From Atopsyche davidsoni (Eukaryota > Arthropoda > Insecta > Trichoptera > Hydrobiosidae), in contig JAILWY010000002.1 of the NCBI GenBank assembly GCA_022113835.1, forward strand, positions 7,790,501-7,854,500: 64,000 bases of DNA. Direction: 5' to 3'. Each line of letters begins with the position of its first letter. The stretch's first letter is position 1. The notes under the pieces were generated by a model. It saw nothing but the letters and a program-made list of their open reading frames with translations. It did no database searches and had not been told where the DNA came from. A program made the position numbers and the translations under genes. Below, piece after piece: positions 31,334 to 44,584 of this stretch.

Positions 31334-34300
31334 TATGTATAAAATTGTTTAAGTAATAATTATGTAATAACGATACTATCGCAACAGCGAAAAGCTCCAG
31401 CTAAGTAATCAAAAAGCTCGAAAAATGGCGGTGTTCCGGCGCAAAGTCCGTCATATGAGCTTCGCTAGCTGAAGGTTGACTGCCATGTGACCCATTACAT
31501 ATTCATGGTTTGCTCCTGCAGCTCCGGCCTAACAATGTCGGCGGGGGGCGCGCACAGGTGAGGGCGCACAGGTGAGGGCGCACAGGTGGAGGCGCACCTG
31601 GCCCGGCTCGGGGGTCGCTCCGCTTTTTTTCGGCCTGGCCTCGTTCGCAGCGGAGAATGTAGCGAAAAATAGATCTACCGGTTCTACCTTTCGGAAAATT
31701 ATGCTCGGTTTTTGTGTTGTATTTTTTTCGTGTGTTTGTGAAAAGTAAATGTTGGCGCACAAAGCCAGAAACGTTGCCGCTTGCTTGTGTTTTATAATTA
31801 AATATTACGCGATGCAAACGTATATTTTAGGCAGTCTTATTTTTCAGTGTGACTGGTTTCACCATTGTTGGAATCTTCAGAGTCTGTTTGAAATAGAGTC
31901 AAAGTAAAAGTTAGTGCTATCAGTCACAGTAAAAACACACTGAGAAACAATGAGGTTATGCTTGATAATTTTGTAATAGTCTTCAGAAATGCTGCTTTGC
32001 ATTCGCATTGTCACCTACCTGCAGCGGTTAGCCGGCTAGATTATTGTTACCCACTAGGAGTCAATGACTGTATAAACCTAGACAATTCGCTTTGAATAGC
32101 CAGTGCTAAGTCGATTGCCAGGTCATATGCATATTTCGTAACGAGGTCGTACTCCTTGTGAGAAATGTTCTTTAGCACTTGAAAAAAGAAAAGATAATGT
32201 GCTAGATATTTCGCCAACGCACATTATATAGATAAGATTCTAATCATGAAACAGGCTGACATTTTAACAATATATATATATAGTCAGCATTAGTTCATAT
32301 GTAATATCTTAAAAATTTAACTCTTGAAGGTAACAATATAAGAGGTTTCAAACTTATCATTATCTAACTTTTGATTAGAAATCAAACATCTTGACTCTCC
32401 AATACACCGTGGATTGTCATTCAATTGACAACAGTCGCCAATGCTTGCGATCATATTTTAAATGTCGTTAATATAAATATGATCTTTAAAATAGCAGCGT
32501 TAGCAAAATTGAAGAAAAAAAAATCAAGCTTTGAAGTACATAGATACCAGAGCAACGAGCAGCTTTCAGCACTAACATAAAAAAATTCTGCGGTATAATT
32601 ATACTAAAACGTGTGCAAACATCACAGGCAAGATAAGATGAAATTAATGCTGTATTTAGTTAAATAAATGATTTAATTAAAATAATTAACAATTTAGCAC
32701 TGTACAAATACAAGGCAAGTTATTTTGTTTATACAATCGCAAACGGAGTCGAGATATTATAATGGCCACATAACATTAACATTTATTTCCCATTCAAAGC
32801 GTTATTAATATATTCCATAACAAATGCTCCGATAAACAAATTTCGCAGCGCGCAGTAAACGGATAAAATCTGCAAATTTACCGAGACCTCACTTCGGGTC
32901 ATAATTTCAAATTTACTGCCTTGAGTAATTTTATTTCGGTCGCGTCTAATTCCGCGAAATAGACACTAAATTTTGCAGCTCAATTAATTTAACTCGCTCC
33001 TGAATTAGTTTTCGGTTCTGGGAGGATCCAGAATGAATCCATATTACTTTATCGGCCGTTTCTTCTTTTATTTGGGACCTTACCCTTTATGGGGCAGGGC
33101 TTTTAGCCAATAATACATTTTTGGTAAGGTTATGTGAGTAGCATACAGGTAAGTAAATTGTGGCTTTGATAAATCCAAATAACTCATTTCTGGGAAAAAT
33201 ATTTTTATATTACATATAAATATCATATCGTTTTCTGTATGCTAGATAAGTAAGATTTGTAAATTTTTTGGAGGCCTTGAAATACTAATCATTTTTTTAT
33301 ACGATTCATTTTTAACGAGACACATGAAAACATCAAATAATTTGATTATTCATAGGTTTTTTTGAAATAATTTTATAACAGCTATTTCAGTTGAAAACTT
33401 TTGCGAATAAGATGTATATTTGAAGTAAAAATATTTTCTTTAATTATTATAATAATTAATGTATATTATAAACATGATTCAATAACTTTGGATGTCAGTG
33501 CCGTTTACTTAAAATTAATCAATTAACTTAAAGTGTACGATTTTACTTTTGCTGATTGGATTTCCGGTTGAAGGACGGGTGTAAGTAAGGGGTTCACGTC
33601 CATCACTTTATTTGCGGAGATAAATTTTGACGCTCGCTCGTGAAAGAGATGACTTATTCAATTAAATAACGGTATAGGAATCCTCCCTCGGTTACTACCT
33701 GAACGGAGTTGAAGCGACCTCATTTTTCAGTAATCATCATAGTATTATTTGCACTGGCAATATTTTACATTTGTTTTATACTTATTTCTATAGTATAATA
33801 ATTTGATCGTCTCAAGGTAAAATATATAATTTAAAGCATATTTTGATGAAAATTTCAAATACAACAATATCACCATATAATTTTACTTTATTGGTACGAA
33901 TGCTCAACTATGTTGTAGCTGCATTTTTAGGATGGAATTTGTTGTTAGAATTAAGTACATTTTGAGGGCTGAAAGCACTGAGACTATTTTCTTCTCAAAG
34001 CACCGGAGTTTTAATCTTACGATCAGAGCTATTCATACAAAACTGTGAACGTGTAAATTTTAATTATCATGCATTAAAGTTTAATTTACTAACGTCAAAA
34101 TAATGCTATCAATTTTCACTTAATATAAATGTCGAAAAACACCCTTATAAATTATAAGCTATAAAAGTGCTGTAATTTTAATTTTTATTATAAAACAGCC
34201 ACAATTTATTTCAAAGAAATATTGAAGATCTTAATTGTGAGAATAAAATTTTTATACTAATACGTACTCTATCAAGCTATTATAGTAAAACAACAAAATA

Positions 34301-37300
34301 AAACCTCAATGTCGTTTTTCTGGTTTTAGTATTAATTTTCGATTAAAATAGCCGCACAAAAAAAAGAAAATTAACCCAGGATTAAAAAAAATTAAGTCTT
34401 TGTAAGCACTTACATGTAATATTTTTCAATTTCATACATTTAGTTCAGAGCACTCTAGTGTAAAATTACTTAGATTGTAAGGTAAAACAAGAATATTATA
34501 AATTTTGCAATGGACATATTACGTAAAATTGTATAAAACTTGATATTAAAAATAAGCGTAGACAAACAGGGGAATATAATATTTCATATTTGAGTTTCAC
34601 AAAGCCAAACGTTTAAATAAAACAATCGGCTGAAACCAGCTTTACACGTAAAAAAATTTCAACGTTACTTTAATTTGTACGACTTCTTCAAATATCAGGT
34701 TACATATATATTCAACCGTAAATCAAATATGCGGAAAAACGTAGTTTGAAATTTAGTATTGTTAAGGTTTTAATTCACGGAAAAAGCTTCAAAAGGCATA
34801 ATGTTCATTCCCATTATTCCAGATAGGAGGGAGGATTGAAGGAACAGGGGTGGTGGAGGGATGGCCGAATTATTGTTTTGACAGTTCCGGCTACGTGAGG
34901 ACCAATGAAAATTTTGGAGAGGCTCCAAGTGCTGGCTGGGAACCTGCGCAGCCAAGCCAGGAAAGGGAGGTCATCACGAGAAGTGCAGTCTGTGAACACT
35001 GAACACTCAGCATTTGCATCAACAGTTCAGAGTTTAATGCCGAATAAGAAGTAGTAGTTCTTGCCTACATAGAAAATCCAGCTGATGCTTGCTAAAAAAC
35101 TGTTAAAAAAAACGTGCTGCAAAAACTATTTAAATTATATTTATTTTAAGATATTTTAATAAAACTGTACCCATATAATAACATGTATTAAAGATTTATT
35201 TTTACGATTTCTTAGAAATTTCTCACAGTGAATAATTTATGTATTGATCAAATGATGTAGGAAACTACTTCCAACGTCTGCAGTGTCAAAGTTTCTAGAA
35301 CAGTTATTGGAGTTGTAACGCTGACCCAAAACGGATCGATCGGATCCTTTATTACTCAATACTAAGCCCTAGAACAAGATGGATAGCCTTTCTGAGGTCA
35401 TTGCACTATTACACGCCTCCTTGTAATCCGCCCCACTAATCATTTCATGTACACCATAATCTATTCATTATGGTACAGTGAGTGCTCAGAGCTTCTGATT
35501 ATCGTATGTTGACATCGGCAAAGAAGTAAATAAACGTAGTTTGCCACCCATGTAAATAATGCGCATTGAGATGTCAATTTGAAAGTAATTTAACATTATG
35601 TAAAATGGTACAAACAGGAAATAGCGTAATTACCTCGGATAGCTTTAAAGCGACTGTTTTATATTTTTTTGATTTGTTTAATAAACCATTATGTTAATAT
35701 GTTATAAAAACAACTTTACAAATAAAAAGTTTAGTAAACTCATTACTCTAGCTTGCAAATAAGGAAGAACTGGATTGGAAATCAAATGCATTGATTTTTT
35801 TTTTATTATTGAAATCAAAATTATATTTATTGAGTCCAGATTCAAATGAAAGAAAAAAACCTTCCCAAAAAAAAAAATTTGATGTAGATAATAGAAATAT
35901 ACCGTAATACTTTTTATGCTTTCAATTACTTGTTTCCCTGTTCTTTTACTTTTGGTAGTAGTAGGGCTATGAACTCTTTGGTTTTAGGTTAACTAAATTT
36001 AAATTTTTCGTGTTCAAGAAAAACTACTTTTTAAAATCTCGTAGCTCATAAATACAAAAGTTAACAAATATATAGTTATTGTTAAGAAACACTCGTTTTG
36101 ATATAAGGTTAAAATAACAGTACAATATCAATTCAAAAGTTTTACTTGGTCGAATCAATAGTGAGTTGTGACAAGGCTTTTTTCAAAAATAATAAAAGAG
36201 AATCGACAAATAGTATAATTGTACAGTAATTAAAAACATTAATATATTGAAAAAAAATAGTAGATTTAGCATATCAAACAACTACAAAAATGTATTTTTA
36301 ATGAAATGTTTGAAAATAAACACATAATAATGGAAATAAAGCAATCGATGTTTTTTGATGTAAGTTTTCAATGAATTTACAACGATCTACGGATGAATCA
36401 AAAGTCGAAAATAATTTATTATTATGAATAATAAATATTAAGGTTATGGACTTTCGTGCCAAAAAAATATCTGGATTTTCTCGGCACCCAGAACCGGAAA
36501 CCTTCCCTTTCACAGTCCAACTTTCCGGCAGTTCGACCGAAGTTTGAAGGCTTTGCGGCATACATTATGGAGCCTTGTTCGCGGGAGATTATGTAAAAAT
36601 TTAACCGCGGAATTTCGCTAAACCGGCTAGTGATAATAGGCGAAACCCCGAAAGGAGGGTAGAAAACTGAAAAACTGTTTTGAGAACGCCCCTTGCAACT
36701 TTGTCTAACAAACCCTTATTAGAATAAATTGTTTTACATAAACACGCTTAGGCATTATCGAAATACGTTATAATTGTTTAATTTATACAATTTACTAAGA
36801 CAAAAGAAATTGAAGAAGCATTTTTATATTAAACAAAATATAGGAATTTGTATTTAATATTTTCATCAAATATTTTTTTTGTAAAATCAGATATCACTTT
36901 CAAATTAGGGAACTATGGAAACACCGAATGGATTTATCGATTCCATCCTTAGAAAGTAAATACAGACGCAGAGTTGTAAGCCGCTTCTGCGGTTGAGTTG
37001 CTCCGAATCAGTTCACTTCCACATTGTTATTTTAAGGCGTTAGACGGTTTCCAAGAGTAGGCATTCCTTATTCCTCGATGAATAGGCAGAATTCGAAATG
37101 TTCGGCTGAAATTGGCGAATATTGTATTTATTAAAAGTATCTCCGATAGTAACAACTGCAACTCAATTTTAAAAAAATATAAATACTATTTAGAATGTGC
37201 AGAATGAACAGCCCCATAATCAATGTTACTCGTTGTTTAAATTAAATTAATTCAGTTGGGTTTGAAATTGACCTTTGAATGACACAAGTATTTTTGCCGA

Positions 37301-40300
37301 ATAAAGTATTTAAAAAAAAAAAATATTTTTTTAAAAAGTATATGTGCAAGTTTTCATATTTTTATTAAGTTATTGTATCAAAGAAAAGAAAAATTATAAA
37401 AAAAATCTTGATTTGATTAACCGATATATATTTTTTTATTTAAGTAGTTTAAATTACGTCATTATTCTTACGGGAATTGTTTCTATAAATAATTTAAATT
37501 TTGTGGTGAACTGAAGATATCCTTATTGTTATAGTATCGGTGTTTAGTATTTCCATGATAATGGTCGTCGAATACATTTGCTGGCAGTCGAACGTAACAG
37601 GAGCTATCGATCTGACGTGATATTAATTTATTCCCTATTCCGAGGCATTAGTGGAGAGGGAGTTTCAATGGATATAAACTATGGATGCTCACAGCAGTAC
37701 GTCTCTGTGAGGAATATTCAGCTAGCCCGGCCAATACACACAATATGACTGTGGAATATCACCGTCTTTAATGCAACGTAAATTACCCACGTAAATTTAT
37801 ACCCTGTACACACATTGCTTGGACTGTAATATTTCATAACAAAAACACGCAGAGGCATATAACTCTACATTGTCCTAATTTTACAGTGCAATAAACTAAA
37901 ATTTATAGAACTGTTCCAGGATGGTCTTGATATGGAGTCCGTAATTTAAGTCATAATTGCAAAGTTACAAATGATCCCCATTAATTATATGCGTGAATAC
38001 ACTAAATAGATCTCATCTTACTAATAATGGCATCAGAATAATTATATTTGTAATATGACTTTATGTGGAATTCAAATTATGTGGAAACTGAAGCTAACTA
38101 CGTTGGCGTAGTCGGTATTTACTTGGATTTCATATTAGTTAAATTTATATTACTTTACATATAAATAAAAGATTTTTATTTTTAAATAAAGTATAACCAG
38201 CAAAAGTTTGCTATAATTAACAAAAACTATTGTTAAATTTGAAAAGCTATTGAATCATATTTTTTTAATGATTGATAAATGACATTTGAATGAATGGACT
38301 AAGTCGCGAATTCATACTTTATTACATTTTTATTGTTCTTGTTTGAATTTAAAAAAAATAAACAATAATAAACTAACTGAAGAGATATCGATACATTATC
38401 AAACATAATATATTAATAATATTTTCTGTTTTCGTGGGGTAAAATATATACACTATATAACAGATTCATTTAATATTTTCGACGCGCACGCAGAGATGAT
38501 AACAGACTAACAATCTCTCGGAAGAGAAATAATATCCGACACAGGAAATTACTTTTATAAAAAGTGAAATCATATCAATGCTATAATAATTGGTATAAAG
38601 AATGAACAAAGAAATAGAAAATCATTCAATGTGCTCTTATGCTAGTATCATAGAAAATAGAAAACTTATGCAATATCATGGACTCACTGTGATATTTACA
38701 AAATATAAATACAAACAACAATCAAAAGTAAATATCAGTCTATTAGTATTTTATGTTTAAAAATAAATAAATAGACTTATAATACAGTTTATATATATAT
38801 ATATAAAAATACACATGTAATTAGTTGTTATTTTCATTGACCACATTAAACAGGTATTCAATTGTATAAGTACTTAAGCATGGGGTATGGCTGGCAAGAC
38901 GAGAACCGAATCAATATATGGTGTCTTAAATGCATTTCGAGTTTTAAATGATCATCGAAATACACTCTGCGTTAATTAGCAATTCCTCAGTTTACTCAAG
39001 TAACATTCGCTCGTTCATTATGCTCAAACGGAATATCGATAAAATTAAAAGGCTAATAAAATGTCTGTTAAATTACACCCCATGTTGAATTACAAAGTTT
39101 CTAATTGGATTACAGTTATTACGTGCGCATTTTCTTGCGCTACCACATGGCAACGCCGGGAAATGTTGGGTTAAATAAAACGCCCTTTAAAACAGAACAA
39201 GAGAAGGAATTTCATTGAATAAATAATACATTCTTAACTGCTAAGTGGGTTAGTAAACTCGAGAAACCGAGCAACGCCGGAAGGGCACGCGGCGGAGTGA
39301 TATGTTTCACGTGGATCGCTGCTTTGGCTGGAGATTTCATACGGTTTTTTTTAGCTGCAAGATGCTTTATCGGTCGACAGTGCCTTGCAAGTGTTCGGTT
39401 TTAAGTCTACGCTAAGTCTATATTGAATTATAGATGAGGGGAGGAGCGACTGTAAAATACTCGGAAAGCTTTTAGGCTCCAGACGAATGGAAGCTTATGT
39501 AAGTTTATGTATGAAGCGGCGAACTTTGCATGCCGGTTTGTACTTATGTAAAAGAAAATGGCTTACATCGATTTAATTTCTTTCGCAGTCTTTGCGGAGT
39601 ATTTACGAAGAAACTTATAATGCTCCGCGGCTGAGAGTATTGCGGCATTGAAAAAATATATTCCACGGTATTTTTTATTTTCTGCTCATTAATTGATTGA
39701 TATTCATTGTTGAAACGAGAAATTTTAATAACCTTAATTAGAGCAAATTAAGTACTTAACAGCACATATAACGCAAACGTACTTTGAAGATGTTTGTCAG
39801 ATTCACATTGTTTGATATCTAAGTTTCTCGAATGGGATGGACGCGATATTATTTCAAAGTGTACAAACTTAAAACTTGCAAAGCAACTTCGGCGTTACTA
39901 CAAGAATTTATTATGTTATATGTTCAAGCAGCGATGTGTATTATGTAAAGTGTCCATACGCTTGCCTGTTTACCCTGTGTAGTTCACGAGCTGTCGATAT
40001 GGGCGCCATTGTCCGGAAGTCAGAGGGCGGCCTGAAACTTCCGGCTTGTCGTTGCTTCAGCTCATTTCAGCAAACGGTTACGAGCGGTCGCAACTTCGGC
40101 TATCTGATCATAATAAACCACCAATCAAAGCTATACTCCTGACTTACTTTATAACAGGCATGGTCCTTTTTTATTAAAAACTTTATGTTTATAAATGTAA
40201 AAAAAAAAATTATGTGATAATCCAATAATATACTCGTACTAATAACAATATGTAAGTCACAATACAAATACCCAGAGAAAAATTAAAAGTCTTGTTAAAT

Positions 40301-40327
40301 AAGCGTTTAAGTAAGATATTTATGTCA
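31334..40327. other. Long AT-rich stretch, no supported gene
   Basis: A CAGGTG-rich array at 31545-31600 has its own entry. GC-richer islands lie at 31500-31700, 32850-33070, 34830-35000, 36480-36680 and 39230-39640. A good donor-like CATACAG/GTAAGTAAA near 33151 has only stop-containing frames upstream. No transposon ends or domains were seen. Confidence 0.45.
31545..31600. repeat. 14-bp tandem array carrying four CAGGTG E-boxes
   Basis: GGGCGCACAGGTGA repeats about three times and then degenerates. CAGGTG occurs at 31555-31560, 31569-31574 and 31583-31588, and inverted as CACCTG at 31595-31600, spaced 14, 14 and 12 bp. CAGGTG is a known high-affinity site for Snail/ZEB and E-protein factors. 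The same bases also resemble splice donors (CAG/GTGAG). No transcript evidence favours either. Confidence 0.7.
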
Positions 40328-40458
40328 TATTAATTTTTGATTAATGTCAATCAGAATGCGTTTTTATTTACCCATGCAGGTATTAGTATGTTTATGTGAT
40401 TAAGCACATTTTTTCATACATTGAAAACAATTAAAGAAAACTCTCAGAAAATATCATC

Positions 40459-40536
40459 GTGACTTGTGAGGGATTCGAACCCACATCCCCAAGCTTTCAT
40501 GGCCGGTGCATTTATCCAACTATGCTAACGAGCCAC
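40459..40536 (-). other. tRNA-Thr-like core, palindrome left arm
   Basis: 78 nt, inverse copy of 40982-41059. B-box GGTTCGAATCC and A-box-like TAGCATAGTTGG are intact on the minus strand. The acceptor strands GTGGCTC and AAGTCAC pair at six of seven positions with one G-T. tRNA finders might score this as a tRNA or pseudo-tRNA, but its repeat context argues against a host tRNA. Confidence 0.6.
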
Positions 40537-40981
40537 TGCAATTTAGTGAGAATCTTTAATAATCATATTCTACATATGAACTAATATGCTCGGGCTAATC
40601 AATATTTAATGATTTGCAAACACTGGACTTTTTAATTAAAGTAACAAGTGAAGCATTTTAATATCCAAATCTGGTTTATTATTATTTTTAAAATCTATTG
40701 ATGTTTAGCCGAGACGCGCACCATTCAATTATATTAATTTTTGATTAATGTCAATCAGAATGCGTTTTTATTTACAAAAATTAATATAATTGAATGGTGC
40801 TCGTCTCGGCTAAACATCAATAGATTTTAAAAATAATAATAAACCGGATTTGGATATTAAAATGCTTCACTTGTTACTTTAATTAAAAAGTCCAGTGTTT
40901 GCAAATCATTAAATATTGATTAGCCCGAGCATATTAGTTCATATGTAGAATATGATTATTAAAGATTCTCACTAAATTGCA

Positions 40982-41059
40982 GTGGCTCGTTAGCATAGTT
41001 GGATAAATGCACCGGCCATGAAAGCTTGGGGATGTGGGTTCGAATCCCTCACAAGTCAC
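40982..41059 (+). other. tRNA-Thr-like core, palindrome right arm
   Basis: Same as the left-arm core on the opposite strand: A-box-like TAGCATAGTTGG, anticodon region CATGAAAG, B-box GGTTCGAATCC. The T-arm 3' strand is CCCTC instead of CCCAC, so one pair is lost. With both internal Pol III boxes intact, this copy could be transcribed. Confidence 0.6.
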
Positions 41060-41125
41060 GATGATATTTTCTGAGAGTTTTCTTTAATTGTTTTCAATGT
41101 ATGAAAAAATGTGCTTAATCACATA

Positions 41126-44093
41126 TTTATGTCACTTGCAGAATCATTAGCTGAGATGAGATAAATAGTGACTTCTATTGAAGATTAGTGGGATTACATT
41201 ACTTAAAAGTATAGGTTGTATAAACCATCAACTATTGATTGAAGAATTTTAATAAGAAGCAAATGCTGTTGATAAGGCAACTAGAATGTTGGCAAAATAA
41301 GCAAAAACAATTGAACTTTCAAATAGATAAGATTAATGTGTTTTAAAAGTTCATTAAATAATTGATTTGGTAATAATTGCTTGGTTTAAAAAAAAAAATT
41401 AAATCAGGTCAATCTAAAACTAACGTATTAAAAAAATGACTCTTCGACATTGGCGCATATAATTTTCTTTCAACATTCCCACAAAAATCTGAAATAAAAG
41501 CATACTTATGTTTTTTTAACCAAAAGTGGATAAGGATTCTAAAGTACCCTAATTGAGTGAGATATGTCACAAAGACAATGTAACCATAGCTTCTTATTCA
41601 AATATTAAATCTGAAAAATTATATTCAATACCGGCGTAAAGTACTCGAGTTTGACAAAACCGCAGTAGAGATTCACAATTTCTCGGTAGGTTTCTGGATT
41701 TTCGCAGAGCACACTTGTGAGACGGCTCGCTCACTTCTCGTCACTCTGGAGTGACGTTGAGAAATAACAATGAATAAATCTGTGACACATGAAAAAGTTA
41801 TGTTATTCTGCGAGGGCGCGAGGAAGGCTGCGCTGCGGGGAGGGTCGGCCGGGGGCGCCGACACGCGGAGTATTTCATTTATGAAAATGGCAAGACCCGG
41901 TTTGAGAGTCTGTAAAAATGTTGTTTACGTTGCTTGAGTGGAACTAGAGAATGTAAAATATTTTTCAACAATATTAAATGAGATTTGCATGATAAAAATA
42001 ATATATGTTTGTATATTACGCGATAATCATCAAGTTTTCATAATTTATCTATGTGCATATTCTTTATAACCAATGAATTTATTAAGTGCCTTATTGCATG
42101 CCACCGGTCAATATAAAGTGTCTTTAGAGTATGTAATATAATAACATAACATTTATTTTTAAAAAGAAAACCTTAAGTGTCGTCCCGCACAACACGCAGC
42201 CTTAAATATTTGCAGCACTACCCCCAATATAAAAGGGAGGAATAAAAGCATATGAGAGGCCGGCCGGCACTAAGTCCGGAGCCATTACATAATCATAACC
42301 GACAAGTGCGCAGTATTGTTTTCGTGCCAAATTGCTGGCAATTTTTGTGAAAGAAAACTTCCCCTAACTCCGGGTCGTGTCTCTGCATACGTATCGCCCG
42401 GATTGAGGCTTCTTTCTGCAGGCTGCAGGGGAGGAGTGCTGGCCTTGCAGTTTGGGGGATGAATATTTTTGAACGCGTTATTGCGCGGCGTCTGTGTTTT
42501 CGTGATTGTTTGCGAAAATGTTTGGGATGTTCTGGATACATATACTGAAGAAAATTAATGTACGAATAATTATTATTACTATTTTAGTAACAATTTAAAA
42601 TAAATATATTTTAAAAATTTGTTTGATGTTACATTTTTTTGGGATGGCTTTAGTTTTTCAAATTGGTCAAAAGCATTTTATTTGCTCATTAAATGCTTTC
42701 AGCAACATTTTTACAAGAAAAAATAATAAAATATAATATGGAAAATAATTTAAAATAGAAAAATACCTTTGAAGCAGAAAATTGATAAAATATGTAAAAC
42801 TGTAATCAGTCAAAACTTGAAAATGTAGACTTAAAACATAAAAAAGTAGTTCTTTGTGTAGTTGAAACTTATTTATATAAAACAAAACAGAATAAGCTAA
42901 GTTATTAATATTTTTACGTAAAAATCTTTTCTCTAATATTAAATTGAAATCTGTACAAAGTGTTTTTTACAAAGAAAAAACAATAAATGCAAAGTTGGGC
43001 AATAATTTATGTGCAAGGCTGATTTAGGGTGCGAATTCAAAAAGAAATTTCTCTGAACTTGTGTAAGGGACTTATAAAATGTAGGCATCAGACAAACGTT
43101 TGCGTATTGTTATTGCTCTGCCCTCAGGAAAGCTGAAGGTCCATAGATCGGCTAATGTGCGTCATTGGTAAAAAAGAATTTAACTGGCACCTTAAGAAAA
43201 GAAAATACGGCATAAAAATGTCGATTTATTGACTGAAGACATCCGGCTTTATTGGATCATGAAGAGGAGACTAAATCAATATTTTTTTTATTGATTCGTT
43301 CAAATCTTACTCGTGCCTCGTAAAATATTTTCTGGTATTTTTTTCGTCGTTTCATTTCAACCGATTCCTCGTAAATATGTTTGAAAAAAACACAAATAAT
43401 AACTCTCATTCTCGGGTTGAAAAAAAATTGTGGAATTCACCTTTTTATATGTAAGTCGATTTTTTTCATATTGTACAAACATTACTGAGTATATACCAAA
43501 ATAAACACAATACATTTTTAACAATATTCTAGTCAAACGTTATGATTGGTGGTTCAACGGTTACTGAAGACTCTTGATTTTCGTTTTGATTCCGTCCTGA
43601 TATGTCAAATTCGAACTGATGTTGGGTTACGTTGTTTTAGTTTGGTCGAAGGCGATTTATGTTGACATTGCATGTGTTAATACAAATTATTTTTACTACC
43701 GAAGTAGGCAAGTGAAATTTCCTCAGGTAAGCCTTTCGTTGATTTTTCTAATTCTGAAGTTTTCAGCAAGAAAATTATCAGCAATAATGAAAATTAAATA
43801 TGCGCAGCCAATAATTTCGGTCGTTTTCCTGATAATATTTAAAGATATTATGTTTCTTACCTCGCTAGTGTAAACATTGCAAAACAAACTGGTACATACC
43901 TGTAACAAAAGAAAATAAAAAAATTATAAATATGAATTTATTTTACATATTTAAATTTAATTAAATATGCTTTACATTCATTTTAAATACTACTGGAAAT
44001 AATAATAATAAATCAACAAACGAGTCGCTTCAACACACCTCGAAACCGACTTGTTATTAACCAACGGAAAGATGTAAAGGGCTTTATTACAAT
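41126..44093. other. AT-rich stretch, no supported gene
   Basis: GC-richer islands at 41800-41880 and 42180-42500. A 39-nt exon candidate at 43861-43899 has a separate entry. A plus-strand segment ending at CCTCAG/GTAAGCC (about 43728) has one open frame behind a TTGTTTTAG acceptor, but lies only 130 bp from the opposite-strand candidate and has no recognisable domain. Confidence 0.4.
43861..43899 (-). other. Weak 39-nt microexon candidate
   Basis: On the minus strand a strong acceptor (TATTTTCTTTTGTTACAG) and a near-consensus donor (GCGAG/GTAAGAA) bound 39 nt. Two frames are open, one reading VCTSLFCNVYTSE. The length keeps phase. AT-rich DNA gives pyrimidine-tract acceptors by chance, and no family is recognised. 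Confidence 0.25.
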
Positions 44094-44584
44094 ATTTTTT
44101 TTTTTTTATAGGTTTGGTAACTTGCTTGTTATGAACAAAGTTTGTCATCACAATTTGGGGAAACTTTCCAAACCAGTCAATTGAAATTGTGCTATATATG
44201 GGAGTGACTGAAGCTACACCTGGTTTATCTTCTTTATGGTTTCGACGACACGCTTCAAGAAGCCATCCAGTGACTTCATCAACTGTGGGTGTCTCGCCAC
44301 TGACTTCAGGTCATCCAGGCATCCAGGCATTGGCTTTCCAGTTGGTGTCTCTGAAGACCAAAGATGGGGCATGAACCCACAAGGTGGATCACTGTTTGTG
44401 GAGTAATATCATCACAAGGGCATGTGTCGTCGCTCGTCAAGTGGAACCTGCGGAGATAGCTTCTCATCCCTCCATGACCCGTTAGGAGCTGGGCTGATTC
44501 AAAGCTAATCCCGCAGGTATTCCTGTATACAGCGGCGTCCGTAACAGAATCAAAGAACATCTTTGTTACGTTCCCTTGCGGGGA
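44094..44584 (-). mobile_element. 5'-truncated LINE insertion with poly(A) and target duplication
   Basis: The 13-bp sequence GCTTTATTACAAT occurs at 44081-44093 and again at 44585-44597. Directly inside the left copy is a T13 run (44095-44107), the poly(A) tail of a minus-strand insert. Between them lies about 490 bp containing the C-terminal part of a non-LTR polyprotein. This is the standard signature of target-primed reverse transcription with 5' truncation. The coding part suggests the Jockey/R1/I-like group. Confidence 0.85.
44214..44578 (-). pseudogene. LINE ORF2 C-terminal fragment, frameshifted
   Basis: The first frame reads GNVTKMFFDSVTDAAVYRN, then LLTGHGGMRSYLRRF, then the Cys-His cluster CPCDD...VIHLVGSCPIF typical of the end of insect LINE polyproteins after the RNase H region. 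An 8-bp tandem duplication (CATCCAGG, 44312-44327) shifts the frame. In the second frame the protein continues LDDLKSVARHPQLMKSLDGF, then FLKRVVETIKK, to a TAG at 44214. Dead copy. Confidence 0.8.

Larger units (their letters stand above)
40328..41125. mobile_element. Giant palindrome made of two tRNA-like-core elements
   Basis: The left arm 40393-40743 and right arm 40775-41125 are both 351 bp and inverted, with only a few mismatches seen (for example GACGCG against GACGAG in the inner part). The spacer is 31 bp. The sequence ATATTAATTTTTGATTAATG and its continuation (TCAATCAGAATGCG and on) occurs both at 40328-40371, outside the left arm, and at 40732-40775, across the spacer. The palindrome therefore looks like an end sequence copied and then joined in inversion. 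Each arm contains a tRNA-like core, the AATATTTAATGATTTGC region and the ATGTGCTTAATCACAT end. Confidence 0.85.

Noticed and set aside
33060..33156. Plus-strand exon ending at CATACAG/GTAAGTAAA
   Set aside because: The donor is excellent but all three frames upstream of it contain stops before any good acceptor.
40459..40536. Functional host tRNA-Thr gene
   Set aside because: The same sequence with fixed flanks occurs in several repeat copies, T33 is not T, and pairing is imperfect; it is the core of a mobile repeat.
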